From positions 14,912,501 to 14,976,500 of the forward strand of contig NC_135786.1 in NCBI RefSeq assembly GCF_051106095.1: a stretch of 64,000 nucleotides of DNA, given 5' to 3'. The stretch is from Pogona vitticeps (Eukaryota > Chordata > Lepidosauria > Squamata > Agamidae). Below the pieces are notes generated by a model. That model saw only the letters and a program-made list of their open reading frames with translations, searched no databases and was not told the DNA's origin. A program made the position numbers and the translations under genes. Below, piece by piece: positions 45,630 through 57,044 of this stretch (positions within the stretch are counted from its first letter, which is position 1; every line of letters starts with the position of its first letter).

Positions 45630-46345
45630 GCAACGGAACGAATAACTAAGGCGAGGCGTCGTCCTATCCGTCCCGGCCTCGGGTAGCCGAAAAGCTGGGG
45701 TCGGCGCGAGCCGCTCGGAAAGGGACACAGGCCAGGAAAGCAATCCGTGAACTCGGGGGTTGAGTGGGAAACGTGCTTTTAGCGCGGGGTGGGGTGGGTA
45801 GGGGGGAGAGAGCGTCCCGTCGCGAGCCCCGGAGTCTCCACCTCTTTTGGCCGCGGAACCTGCCCGCGGCCAAGCAGCTCCATTAAAACGATCAGCCGCG
45901 AGTCGCTCGCGCGTCGGGAACACGCCGTGCCGGACCATTATCGCCGCGGAGAGGCTTGCGCTGCTCGCGCCCTCTCCGCCCAGCCCGCCCGGCCTTCGGT
46001 CCCCCTGGACTCGGTCCTTTCGTCCCGTCCGCGGATCTCTCTAGCCCCCCCCCCCAATTTGGAGCGGCGACGACGGCGGCACATGGATCCCGGGCCGTTT
46101 CCTTGCCGACGCAACGCGCGCCAAAGCTGAACCTCCTTTTGATATTTCCCCCGCCTCCGCATCTTCTTTCGCTCTTCTTCTTCTTCTCCTTCCTCTCGCC
46201 AGCAGCACGTTTGCAACGCGTTGGCTGGTTTTTTTTTTTCCCCCCGGCGGGTGACCCGTTTGCAAAGATCTCCTCCGCACGCGGGGGCCGGACGTTGGCG
46301 ATGCTCCGATCTTGTTGGCTCGTTGGGCTCCTGATAGGTAAGAGT
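45630..46345 (+). promoter_or_regulatory. CpG island, probable promoter and 5' UTR
   Basis: The only dense CpG cluster in the window, against a CpG-poor background. It begins at ggcgaggcgtcgtcc and runs through ggtcggcgcgagccgctcgg to the start codon. It holds G-rich Sp/KLF-like runs (45785-45807) and a pyrimidine-rich tract (46130-46200), and I see no TATA box. In vertebrates such islands usually mark transcription starts. Direction is inferred from the splice donor just downstream on the plus strand. A divergent minus-strand transcript is possible. Confidence 0.8.
46301..46337 (+). CDS. Candidate first coding exon with signal-peptide start, unidentified gene
   Basis: The ATG at 46301 has a G at -3 and opens MLRSCWLVGLLI, a hydrophobic signal-peptide-like start. 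After 37 coding bases (phase 1) comes ATAG then GTAAGAG, an ideal donor at 46338. A short signal-peptide exon with a phase-1 junction behind a CpG island is the usual arrangement in immunoglobulin-superfamily and other secreted or type I membrane proteins (JAM/CXADR/CLMP-like genes are examples). The gene cannot be named from 12 residues. The same frame is open upstream to an ATG at 45956, which would add 115 low-complexity residues; I think that is 5' UTR. No second exon was recognised downstream, so the first intron would exceed 17.6 kb. Confidence 0.5.
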
Positions 46346-47747
46346 CACGCAAGGGTTGTTTTTTTTTTACTTTTTCTTTTGGCGGGAGAGTGGAAGGATA
46401 GACCCGAGGTTGCTTGGCAATGGTAAGCGGGCAAGAGTTGCGGTTCAGATGACTGTCAGGGCTGCATCTGTTCTGGAAGGCTGAGGAGTTATTAATTCAT
46501 TCGTATCAGTGGCTTCTTTCTGTAAGGCCACCTGATCGTGGAAAGGTTTCTTAAAACTACTCCGAGTACTACCTGCTGGATGCCTTCGCCCACTAGAAGT
46601 GTCGGGAGTTGTAGCGGAACAGAACACGCCATGGGCAGGTACACACGTGCAGAAGGAAAGCTTGGTTCCAGATCACGTCTGAAGAGGTCCTGGGAGGGAA
46701 ACGCTGGTTACTCCCAGGAAGACATCCTCCAGACCATACTTAACATGGAGTGCTTAGTCGTCGGAATGATTAATAGCACAGCTGTAGGTATGGCTACTGA
46801 AAAGGGTGGAAAGGATGGTAGCCGAAGGCCTTGGCGATCAAGGACACTTAGTTCTGAGTAGGCGTATAAAGGGTTGCGCAGTAGCAATATTCCCCCCCCC
46901 CCCCCTTTCCCTTCAATGTGTTTTTGAGGCTAAAGAGGGATCCATGTTAATGAGGATGCGGTTTACTTGGAAAGTGGAAGTAATTCCAGATTCCTTTGAA
47001 TTATACAATTGTGTGCCCGTGTGTGTCTTGTTTGTCTGTGCACGCACCCTTTTTTAGAGGTGCACTGAGAATGAAGAATAATCTTATGTTCCGAGATTAC
47101 AAAACAGTGAGAAAACTGTGTTCGCATTATATATAAAGGCTGGCAAGATTGAACTCTGTTGATTCATCTCAAATAAACGCTATACAGTATGTATTTTTGG
47201 TAATTTTCACCATCTGTATTCCCAAACCTGTACCCTCATAAAAGAGAAAAGGGGAATGGTTCAGTCTTTTAATACACTTCAACATTGAGGTTTTGAAGAG
47301 GGCAATGAAATCCGTGAAAAGTTTATATCAAAATAAAACTTTTTAAAGTTTTTTTTTTCTATCTTAGTATTGCAATCAGCCAGCAGGAAATTACCAAGTT
47401 AGAACTACAATCAGTTGATTTGGTGTGTGCTTTTTTTTTTAAAAAAGCAGCCCTTCTCTAAAATACAGTACTTTCTCTTCTGTGTGCTTTGTCCTTCACT
47501 CTCCTTGAGCTTTGTCAAGATTTTTTCTTTCTTACTTACTTACTTTTTTCTTTCTTTCTTTATTCTTCTTTATTTTGAAAGGATGCATTGTTGCAATATT
47601 GCACCCTTGGGAATGTGGGAAGTCATCTACTAAGTAGCAGATTGTGCAGGATGAAATTCATCTACAGTATCTCCAGATTAGATCAAGCCGCCTGAACAGG
47701 CGAGAGAAGCAGGAGGGTTTGTATGTCTCTGACCCTTCTCTGGCTGC
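46338..47747 (+). other. Probable start of first intron
   Basis: Starts with the donor GTAAGAG. No exon is recognised. Has a C-run (46890-46903), several T-runs and a CTTA/CTTT-rich patch (47526-47562). Confidence 0.45.
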
Positions 47748-47807
47748 TTTCTCAAAGTTCCATGTAGACATGCTGCCTAAAAGCATGTCTACATGAGCTT
47801 TGAGAAA
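47748..47807. repeat. Short hairpin, 26-bp stem, 7-nt loop
   Basis: tttctcaaag plus catgtagacatgct on the left (47748-47774) pairs with agcatgtctacatg plus ctttgagaaa on the right (47782-47807). Only a small ttc/ag difference breaks it. The loop is gcctaaa. It is the size of a precursor microRNA or a short palindromic MITE. It lies in the probable first intron. Confidence 0.9.
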
Positions 47808-50404
47808 AATCTCTAAAATTTTGCCTTGAACACCAGATGTTATGGGAATGGAGATGAAATGCTTAAGGAGAAGACACTAAGCTACACAGAAAGCCACTGC
47901 TACTTTTTTCCCACATTTTAGGAATAAAGGTGAATTCTGCATCAAAGCCTGGATGAACTCTGGCAAAGTTTTAAGCCTTGACTTCACCCAGGATGCATTA
48001 ACCTGTTGTAGCTTACACAACAAAGGGTCCTTAAAAATTTGCTGCTTTATTGTGGCATGAGTTGTTTTAGGGAAGAGTCTGCTTCGTCTTGACCCAGTTA
48101 ATTTTTCCAAAGGTGGAGGAGATAAATACACACACATGCCTTATCTTTCTGGAGAAAATATATTTGGGCATTGCTTTTTTTGCCTTTGGAAGTCCCAAGT
48201 CGCTGATCACTCTGATGACAGATATTTTTCTGGAACAAAAGGATTACGGTGCACTCATGCACATGTGTTAGGGATCTGCTTCTATTTGCCATGGCGGGGA
48301 GTTTACGTGGAGGAGCCAGCACCAGTCTCTTAACAGCTAATAAAAGATCACAGTTAATAACTGAGGAAGAGCTGGCTGCTGGCTTTAGCCAGGCTCCTGA
48401 AGTCAGTGCCGATCTCAGCGGAAGGAGACTGGAAGGAGGGCTTTTTCTTGGCTTTACCAACCTCTCTGCTCCCCGACTCACTGGCCAATATTGGTCAAAT
48501 TTAACCAGCAGGGCAGTCATCTTCATGAACTGGAACCTTCCCATTGCTTTGATTTGGGGATTAGTCCTCTCTCCCCCCCCTTCAACTCCTGCTCACTTGC
48601 CATGTTTGCAAGGGCTGTTTGTAGCTTTTGAACCTGTGCATGCAGATTCATTTATGGCATTTTTCAAATGGCCTAATAACCAAGGGTTCTCTTGGCAGGG
48701 TACAGGTTAAAAAAACATCAAGTACAAACTATCAATAAAGGAAATCAGATGAAAAAACAAGATGAAGCTAGCAGCAGCAAGGATTTTAAAAAAGCAGTAC
48801 AGGTGAAAGAAAGGTAAACACCAGCGGCAAGAATTTAAAAGGTTGCAGAGAGCGAAAAGCGCTAAAAGAGGTGTACACAGAGTCTGGCCCGTTTTAAATG
48901 AATATATTAAAGAGTGTAGTGTATAGGTAAAGGGAGGGCAGTCCGCAAATTGGATGTTAACACTGAAAAGGCCACTGATGGATCTGCCCGACATGCCTTG
49001 TTTGATTGTACTGTAGCAGTTTTGACACTGGAACAAAGAGTGAGCCTTGTTTGAAGCCCTTAAGATTTTTTAAAAGGTATTTGCCTTGTTAGGTCAATAT
49101 AGAAGGATATGTTACTTGGGAAACCTGGCCCCAAGCTATTGAGGGCTTTAAAGGTGAAGTTACGGCTCTGCCATTAACATTCTCAAAAGTTTTATGTCCC
49201 CATGAAAACAGCTTCCATTTTTCTGCCACATTCTAAAGGTCCTCCAGAAATTCATTTGTTTGTACTTCTGAACTTAAGAGTAATATTACAAGGCAGCTGA
49301 GTGTGATGCCTTTGTTTCTTTCTTCTTTCTGTTACACTTCTTCCCATCTCTCTGCAGCTTCCCTAGCTGCCCACCCTTACGAATCCAAAAAAAGTCCTAT
49401 GCCAGAGACTATTTTCTAGTGTAATGGAAGTGTGGAAAAATGGGGAGGTGTATGTGACAAAATGTGCATCGTACTCTTTCCTTTTTCCTTGGCACCCTCA
49501 CTTTCTGTGTGCGAGAATAACTTTTCAATGACTTAGTAATTCAGAACGCGAAGATTGCAGATATAGCTTTACCCTCTGTTTGAAAACTAGGCCTTGTTTT
49601 TGAGTGTCATTTAGTGATGCGCTTAGGGGCATCGCTTATCTCTACAAATATGTCTCAGACACTTCAGCTGCCATATTGGATCCTTTGTGTTGTGTGCACC
49701 GCCATCCTGATTCAGTCTAAACTCCAGACTAGCAGTTTAAAGTTATATTTTAGAAAGGCTGATGTTTGTAGCTTTGTTTTCATTTCGTCTTTGGTGCACA
49801 GTGAGAACAAGTGTCTTGGGGGCTGTAAATGCCTGACTGTAGATGAGGCATTTGTTACAGGACATTTTAAGTGCAGTCTGTGCTGTTCAGTTCTCATGGG
49901 GTTGGGAAGCAACACCTGGCTGTTGCCCAGACACAGCAGATATCCAGCTGTTGTTGCTGAATTTGTACAGTTGTGATTTCAGCTCTATCATATCAAGATA
50001 AGAGTGGTCTTTGTTTGCTTTAATGTTCTGAAAAAGGAGGGCAAGATCAAGAGTCCAGATGGAAGACTTCGTTGCCTCCAGATGTGGTTAACTTTTAATC
50101 CCACCTTAGCCCCTGGTGGCATAGCAGTGATGAAGGAGGATGGGAGTTGTAGTGCTTTGGAAACCTAAACATACATGCTGCTAGGACACTGATTACTGTA
50201 ATAGAGACTACATCCATATAAGTTATTTTTTTAAAAAAAAATCTGATCAAGCATGAAATGTGATCAAGTAATTTATGCAAAGGAGGAAAATGCACTGAAA
50301 TTATAAACCTGACTCATTATGTTTTCAGCAGCTGGTCTGTTTCATCAAGGATGAAAAACCTTAAACTGGTGGTGGTAAACCAATCTAACAACAGCAGTAA
50401 CAAC
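47808..50404. other. Non-coding (probably intronic) stretch
   Basis: The longest frames (48249-48710 plus, 48098-48544 minus, 49614-49976 plus) have no recognisable domain. The first two overlap on opposite strands. No acceptor-exon-donor set is convincing. Confidence 0.45.
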
Positions 50405-50620
50405 AATAACAGTGTGCTTCAAGGTGCTTCCAACTTATAGCAACCCTTAGAATACTCAGAAGTGGTTTACCATTCTCTTTATCTAGAGGGCACTCTGAGA
50501 CTGTGCCATTAGCCCATGGTTACACAGGTTGGTTTTTCTCCTGGGAAGTACAGTGAGGAATCAGAATCCCAGCCTCTGGCAGATACCGTAGTGAGCTATG
50601 TAGCCAACCTTACGCCACGA
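50405..50620 (-). repeat. tRNA-derived SINE, minus strand
   Basis: gtgcttccaacttatagcaa, then actcagaagtggtttaccat, then gactgtgccattagcccatg, then a head with gaatcccagcc and tagtgagctat. It matches the family at 4.1 and 6.7 kb. Confidence 0.68.
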
Positions 50621-51478
50621 TGGATAGATTTCAAGCAGTTAGGAGGGTGATTTAGAATATGGAGGCTAAGAGCAAGGCTCAGTTCATTCCTTTGCATCTT
50701 GCCTGTACAACATAATTGCTCATTCATATGTAGCAATGCATTTGGGAATGCTCAGGGAAAATCCTGAGTGGGCTGTCTGAATGTGCTATGAATGTGGTGT
50801 ATGCAAACATGCCCTGAGTCACATAAAATACTCTGTGTACAGCTGGTCATCTGTGAGTCTGAGACTCTCCCCCCACCCCAATCCATCATCATTACAATTA
50901 TTTTTATGTGTTTCACAAAGTAGTATATTTTAAAAGTGCTCATTTCATAGAGTTTACTATCCAAAATTTTCCAGGAGGGATGATAGATAGAATAGGGTAA
51001 GAGGGTAGTGTGGCTAACTGCAGGGAGAGGGTACGTTCATTTCAGTGGCATCTACATAGGGTTAATTTTAGTAGATTCGTGTTTCCTAGCCTGGCACTCT
51101 CCAGAGGTTGGATTCTAACTCCTGTCTTTGGGGGTGATGGGAACGGCATATGACATTGAGAGTACCTGATGCTAGAGTAGTTGTACTGAAGGTGCCCTAG
51201 AAGAGGTGGATTGTAAGGAAAGCTTTGAAGGAAGAGAGAACCAGCAGCATCTAAGGGGCTGATTACATGGGCTTGGAATGCTGCAGGGACAGGCAGGTGC
51301 GCTGTTAAAGACAGCTATCAGACAATATCTTCTCAGAGATTTGCTACCTGCACCTTTCTGGCCCCTCTCAAGGGCCTTCTGTTTTTCTGGTGTACATAGG
51401 ATGACTCTGGTTTGGATCCGTTCCAGTGTGGGTAATCACTAGAACCAATCAATCTAAAGCAAGCCTTCCGGTTTCAGT
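50621..51478. other. Non-coding stretch with a decayed MITE
   Basis: At about 51088-51165 the words ggcactctccagaggttgga and ttctaactcctgtctttggg resemble the MITE family at 33.9 kb. Nothing else was recognised. Confidence 0.4.
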
Positions 51479-51588
51479 TTGTCAGTATCATGAAATGGCT
51501 TAATAAGCAAGCCACTTCAGGATATCAGCAAATTAATCACCTACCTTGTCAGGAAAAGTGACATATATATTGTGTGTGTGTACACACA

Positions 51589-51652
<64 letters not shown>

Positions 51653-51838
51653 CCTCTTTTTTTGGCCTCACCTTAAAGGGCCAGTTGAGAAGCCAACTGG
51701 CAGTGGCTTCAGCTGCAGGCAATTTCTCAACCAGTCCTTTAAGAAGAAGGCAAAGAAAAGGTGGGTTTTTTGTTGTTATTGTTGCTTTGCCAATATCGTG
51801 AAGTGGCTCTCTTATTAAGCCACTTCTCAGTATTGACA
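51479..51838. repeat. Inverted-repeat element around a compound microsatellite
   Basis: The left arm 51479-51529 and right arm 51789-51838 are inverted copies at about 39 of 50 positions. Each arm has its own small palindrome (gtggct and agccac around TAATAAG). Between them lie a (CA)n(GA)n satellite and about 140 bp of other sequence. No clear target duplication was found. Confidence 0.6.
51571..51650. repeat. Compound microsatellite (TG)n(CA)n(GA)n
   Basis: A short TG run, then about 12 CA units, then about 22 GA units. Confidence 0.95.
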
Positions 51839-51839
51839 G

Positions 51840-53018
51840 GAGCCATTTCCACGTGAACACTCAGATTTGATTAGATCGTTCTAAGCAAGCCTTACTGCTC
51901 CCACAGTAGCTCACTCCCTGTTACTAATGTACTCTAAGCCAGGGATAACCAACATCTGGGAATCAGCGGGAGGTACATTGCTATCCCCACATCCATGGTG
52001 ACCGGACGCAAGGCCTGCCTTGAGAGCACCAGTGAAGCTGGAGTCACAAAGACCATAGGTGAGGCTTTATCAAGATATGAAATAAGAGAAAGAACCATAA
52101 ATCCTTCTCAGGCTGGGCTGTAAATGGAGATGGAATTGCAGACTTTGTAGTGCTGGTACTGAATATTATTAAAGAGATGTTGTGATGGCTTAGATCGACA
52201 TGTTTAGATTTATGATCCTCTTGCCCTTAAAGTTCAAGCACTTAAAGAATTTTTATTCATTGGGGTGTTTTGTTGATGTTTTCTTTGTTTTTGATAGCAT
52301 GTAGACATGACCACTGGAGTGTGGTGGCAGATGACTTAAAAATAATAAGGCTTAGAAGAGCAGGCAGAAGAAGTTCCCAAGCTTCGCAAGGTGACATTTA
52401 AAGGCTGTTGACCACATTCAGAGAGAAATGAGTGTGGATGCAAGATCAAAGATAGTACTATGTGAAGCCAAATGCAGCCATCCAAGAAGATAGTTGGTGG
52501 CTGGACTTCGTTGCCTCACACTTCGTTTTGAGCGTTAGATCTCTATTGGAGAATTTAAACAAAAACATAATCAGAGAGTGGCAACTTATGGACAAGATAA
52601 GATGTTATGCTTGAAGTGGGCATCCTTGGAAGGCTTGTTCTGAGGTTACCTTTCTTGGCCTGTATGAAACGTAACCTTTTTCATCTTAGGGGAATGATTT
52701 TTATCTTCCTTGCAGAGTAGGGATTATTGTTCTCCCTTCCAGCTTTCTGTAATGCTGTGGAGTCTGTGTTGATTCCCTCTCTCCCTCATCTTGCACAGAA
52801 ATTACAGGCCAGTATTGTTGATGGAGCAGAAAGAGGATAGGTCTCAACTATATTGGGAGGAAGGCAAAGAGTAGTTTGTAGTCTACCACAACCTGAGTCC
52901 CTCCTGAAGTTTTTGTACTACACTCCCATTTGCCTTACCTACCGTAGCCAATTGTAAGATATGATGAGGGCTGTAAAACACAACAAAAGGGGTGGGAAGA
53001 AAACCCTCTGTATGTAAG
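51840..53018. other. Non-coding stretch, nothing recognised
   Basis: No exon or named repeat I can support. Confidence 0.45.
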
Positions 53019-53125
53019 TAGATGGGCACAAACTGGATTCGGTGGCTCGTCCTGGTTCCTCTTTGGCGCTTCCAAGCCCCACCTCTTCGGAGTCAGCAGC
53101 CGGAGGAGGCGTGCCCATCTCTAGT
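53019..53125. mobile_element. Short MITE with 'agatgggcac' inverted ends
   Basis: The left end tagatgggcacaaactgg and, read inward from the right, tagagatgggcacgcc, enclose about 80 bp of GC-rich sequence. Target duplication not clear. Superfamily not assigned. Confidence 0.5.
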
Positions 53126-55839
53126 ACACCGTTCTAATGTAACCTTTCTGTTGAAAAGCTAGTGTTCTGCAAGGAGAGAACAGTGTGACAGAATTGCAAG
53201 ATGCTTCTTGTGTTCCAAAGTGGCATAGTCCCTAGATTTATCTTGTGTATGTGTGAGTGAGTGAGTGAGCGAGTGAGCGAGTGAGTGATTGAAAGAGAGA
53301 GAATGTGTATAATTTTTGTTTACGTCTCCCTAGGTTCATTAGAACTTACCTCTCCTTAGGACTGGAACTTGGGATGTGCTGTTCAGGTTTAAAAACAAAA
53401 CAAAGTAAAACAAACTTTAAATCCCAGAATTCTCCATTCTAGAGGTTATACTTGCCAGACCCATACCTACATTGTATTCTGCTGGAGAAAGGTGGGGCTG
53501 GAAGGTTTCATGGCCCAGGAGAGGCTGAACTCTGGTCTAGCTGCCTGTTAGAAAAGAACGTTGTCCTGGTTATTGTTGAGAGTTGCTTGATTGCAACAAT
53601 AATCTTTACTTAAACAAATGAGAAATAAGACCTGCAACAAAATGTTACAGCATGGAGTAGCAGTGGTGGTGCCATACCCCTCTCTAGTAGGATGGCCAGA
53701 GGCAGAAGAGGACACAGCTTCTGCACTTCTTAATGGTTGTGAAAAGGAGAGCGTTCCAGCAGAACACATTCCATGATGAGTAACACCTCATTTCCCTCCA
53801 TTCTTGTCTGTTAATAGTGCAGAAACATTGCCGTCTTTTGCATTTGGCCACCCCACACTCTTTCCCGTCTTGTTCAGTTCTTTCTACTGTGGGCAGGTAG
53901 TATTCTCTCCTTGGTGAGCTTGCTGAGGTCTTATTGAGCATTTTCAGGGTCTTATGCACTTGAAAGTCTTCCCCCCCCCCCTATTAATGCATTTAAAATC
54001 ATCATCACTAACCTGACTGCTGGTACCGCATGGATGGGTCATTTGGACTGCATGGCAGCAGTCTAGACACTTGAAGAATGAGCTCAGTAGGTATGATATC
54101 AACTCTGCTTCGGAGGAAATTGGAAAAAATCCTTGTAAGCAAAGCTGGCTTCCAAACTTTGTTCTGCCAGATGCAGCCTCCCAAAGAGCAGTGTTCCAGC
54201 ACTGGATTTCTTCCTAACAATTTCTGGCTTTTGGAAATCTCCTTACTCATCAGTCTGCGCTTGTGGAGAAAATATAGAAACCACAATATATTTGTATCGA
54301 CCCCAGTCTATTTTATCTGAATCCTGTTTTTATCTGTATCCCTATATTTTGTACAATCCATGAGCTATCATTAAAGAGCTGTTTCACGTCATAGGATCCA
54401 TAAGGAGTACATTAATCTTTGGCATTTTTTTTCCTACTTCAGATATGTTTTCAAAAAGTACAGAATAGATGATTTTAAAAAAGGTACGGTCCAAATTAAA
54501 CATCAATACCAGCTGGAGAGTATACCATTTGCTTATTAAATGTGAACTGTTCAGGATTGTTTTGTTACACCCTTTGCCACATAAAATAATTATGCACAAT
54601 GGTTAATATTAACCCAGGTTGGCTAAGCTGCTTTCAGACATAAACCCCAAAGCATCAGGCAGCCCTATCAGTTCCTTCATGTTGAGGCAGTCTGGATTGC
54701 ATCAAAGAATATTGATGCAGTACACTGGAATTTCAATGCTTTAATGAAAGGTTAGGTTGAATTTTGACCACATTTCTGGTGACATTTCCAAGAAATTGTG
54801 GTTGCTCAATAACCAAGAGACCAAGAATCGACAAGCGGTAACTTAGTATTCAGAGAAATGAGATTTGTTATTATTATTATGTAGTGTGTGTGTGTGTGTA
54901 GGTTTTCCATCCATCATCACAGAAATATGGTACAACTCCGTCATTCTTTACTGGACTCCCTTGTGAGACTTGAAATTTGTCAATGATAGATGAGTATTTG
55001 GATTTCAAGGAGATGTAGAACAGATATATATATTCAGCTCCCACAGAAGTTAATGGCTTGAGATTAGCAGTGCCTAATTTCAAAATTCCAGGTTGTTTTC
55101 TGTGGGTCTGGTGTCTCCCTGCAGGATTGCAGCGTTCAAAATGGGTTAGAAGCTGCCAGCTTGTTTTGGCGAGAGGGGGGATTTTGAATCAGAATATAAT
55201 TTTTCTCCCAGGAGATTTCATGGACAGAGCATGACCTCATTTGTTTTGTTTTGTTTAAATCATTTGTTTATCGCTTTTCGACTCGGCAGGACACGCAGAA
55301 GGATTGACCAATAGATTAAAATTATTAGCAGCAGATTTAGAAAACAAACAGTTGAGCAGATATAAAACATTCATTAAAACCAGATCTATGCATTCTGTAA
55401 AAACCACTTTTAAAAAAGTAAGTCATTTGTACAACCAAAGGCCCTTTTGGAACAACAGTTAGCTGAGTAGCAATCAAACTAAAGAGGAATCTTGGCTGTT
55501 TATTGGGTTTATATTAGTAATGTAAGCTTTCGTGGATCACAGATTCTTTCTGTAGATTCAGTGAGAAAAAATGTTCCTCTTTTTTGTGTGCTCCCTAAAT
55601 TTGGCCACCGTAACTACGCTAATTGGGGAAGCTGGAGTGAGGATGGTGTTGAATGAGTGTGTTTAATCTATTTACTAGGATGCTGCGCCAGCTACGGCCT
55701 AGTCTGGGAAGTCGGGCCTTGCCTCACTTATCCCACCTCCAGTGACACCTGGGGTGGATTACAGGCTGTAAACTCAGTTTTACATCCACCTGGATGTGGG
55801 TGGGGCAAGGTGGTCTAATCATGTGACACCTGTCCTGCA
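53126..55839. other. Non-coding stretch, simple repeats only
   Basis: GAGT/GAGC units at 53256-53288, a C-run at 53971-53980 and a TTA/TG patch at 54867-54899. The frames at 53548-53959 and 54008-54320 are unrecognised. Confidence 0.45.
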
Positions 55840-56330
55840 TCAGCTGCGCTGGTTACTCATCCATTTCCAGTCTCAGTTCAAATAGCTTCTTTTTTCTTTT
55901 AAGCTTTACGTCACTTGGGTCTAAGTTGTTTGAAGGACCAGTTCTGCCTTTACCAGCTTGTGCACATATTAAGATCAGGAACAGAGAGATTTTATCCTTG
56001 CTCTCCTTTAAAGTGGGTAAGCAGAGGAAGGTATATGAGAGAGGGCCTTTTCTGCAATGGCCCCACATTGCTGAAACGGACTGCTTTCTGCCAGATTCCA
56101 TCATGCTAAGCTCTTCAGGAAAAGCGTAATTGTTTTCACTGGCATTTCCTTATGTTTTCCTAGAGGACTCTTGAAGTTTTAGCCTTGATTGTGTTTTAGA
56201 TTCGGGTGTTTTAATTGCAGGTGTTTGCTGATTTTATTAATTGTTGCTGTTTTATTATTGGATAAGATTTTGTTGTCTTGTTGTTTAAATCACGTGGGCT
56301 GCTTTGGGGGAGGTTTTGCCCACCAAGCCT
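55840..56330 (+). repeat. Probable L2/CR1-like LINE 3' region, decayed
   Basis: The sequence gggccttttctgcaatggcc, then cacattgctgaaacggactg, then a long T-rich stretch to a cgtgggctgctttggg motif follows the layout of L2/CR1 3' ends (last coding stretch, T-rich UTR, terminal gggctg box). A related arrangement on the other strand is at 8.7-9.07 kb. Confidence 0.5.
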
Positions 56331-56463
56331 AGAAAGAACAACCACATTGTCAGCCTGCAGAAGTTACAGTTGGTCTCTCTCCACACACAGAATATTGTAG
56401 CAGTAACCATATAGGGTGGTGCTGTCAATTTTTTAGTGGTAGCATTGCAAAGTAGCATTGCAA

Positions 56464-56640
56464 GGTTGACTCAGCCTTCCATCCTTCCGAGGTCGGTAAA
56501 ATGAGTACCCAGCTTGCTGGGGGGGCAATGTGTAGCCTGTATAATTAAAAAAAATTGTAAACCGCCCGGAGAGTGCTTGTAGCGCTATGGGGCGGTATAT
56601 AAGTCCAATAAATAAATAATAAATAATAAAGTAATTTTTA
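56464..56640 (+). repeat. tRNA-derived SINE, 5'-truncated
   Basis: gttgactcagccttccatcc, ggtaaaatgagtacccagct, aaccgcccggagagtgcttg and tatggggcggtatataagtc, followed by an AATAAATA tail. Same family as 9.72 kb but without the pol III head and much closer to a clean consensus. Confidence 0.8.
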
Positions 56641-57044
56641 AAAAATCTTAGAGGTTTCTTCAAAACAAAAACTATTCAAAGCAGTATGGGCAGGGCTGGA
56701 TTAAAACAACTGGAAGCCCTAATTTACGAAATTCAAGTGGCTTCATAACATTATGCAAAACAATGGTCGTGATGAAAAAAATGTGCAGCAGCAAGATTGC
56801 CTGTAACATCAGCTTTAAAAAGAAGAAAAAGATGCTCCTTGAGCATATAGCGCCTTTTAATTGTGTGTGATGACGTACTTTTTTATTTCAGTGGCTTTTA
56901 GATGATTATTTTCAGTGCTTTTTAAAATGTGATCATTTATTTAACATTGGTTTAATAGAGTAATTTGTTATTGTTGTTCTTTGTAGCTGTATTTGCTTTT
57001 AAAATTCATGTTGTATGCTGTCATGAGTCCCTTATTTATTTTAT
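56641..57044. other. Non-coding stretch, nothing recognised
   Basis: AT-rich, no feature seen. Confidence 0.5.

Noticed and set aside
45513-45938. 141-residue minus-strand frame over the CpG island
   Set aside because: Gly/Arg/Pro-rich composition typical of CpG-rich DNA, running into satellite sequence; no domain.
45956-46426. 156-residue plus-strand protein starting at 45956
   Set aside because: Low-complexity translation of the CpG island. It reads through a strong splice donor at 46338. Only the last part before the donor looks like real coding sequence.
48098-48710. Opposed 148- and 153-residue frames as an exon candidate
   Set aside because: They overlap on both strands, with no domain and no matching splice sites or phase to the first exon.
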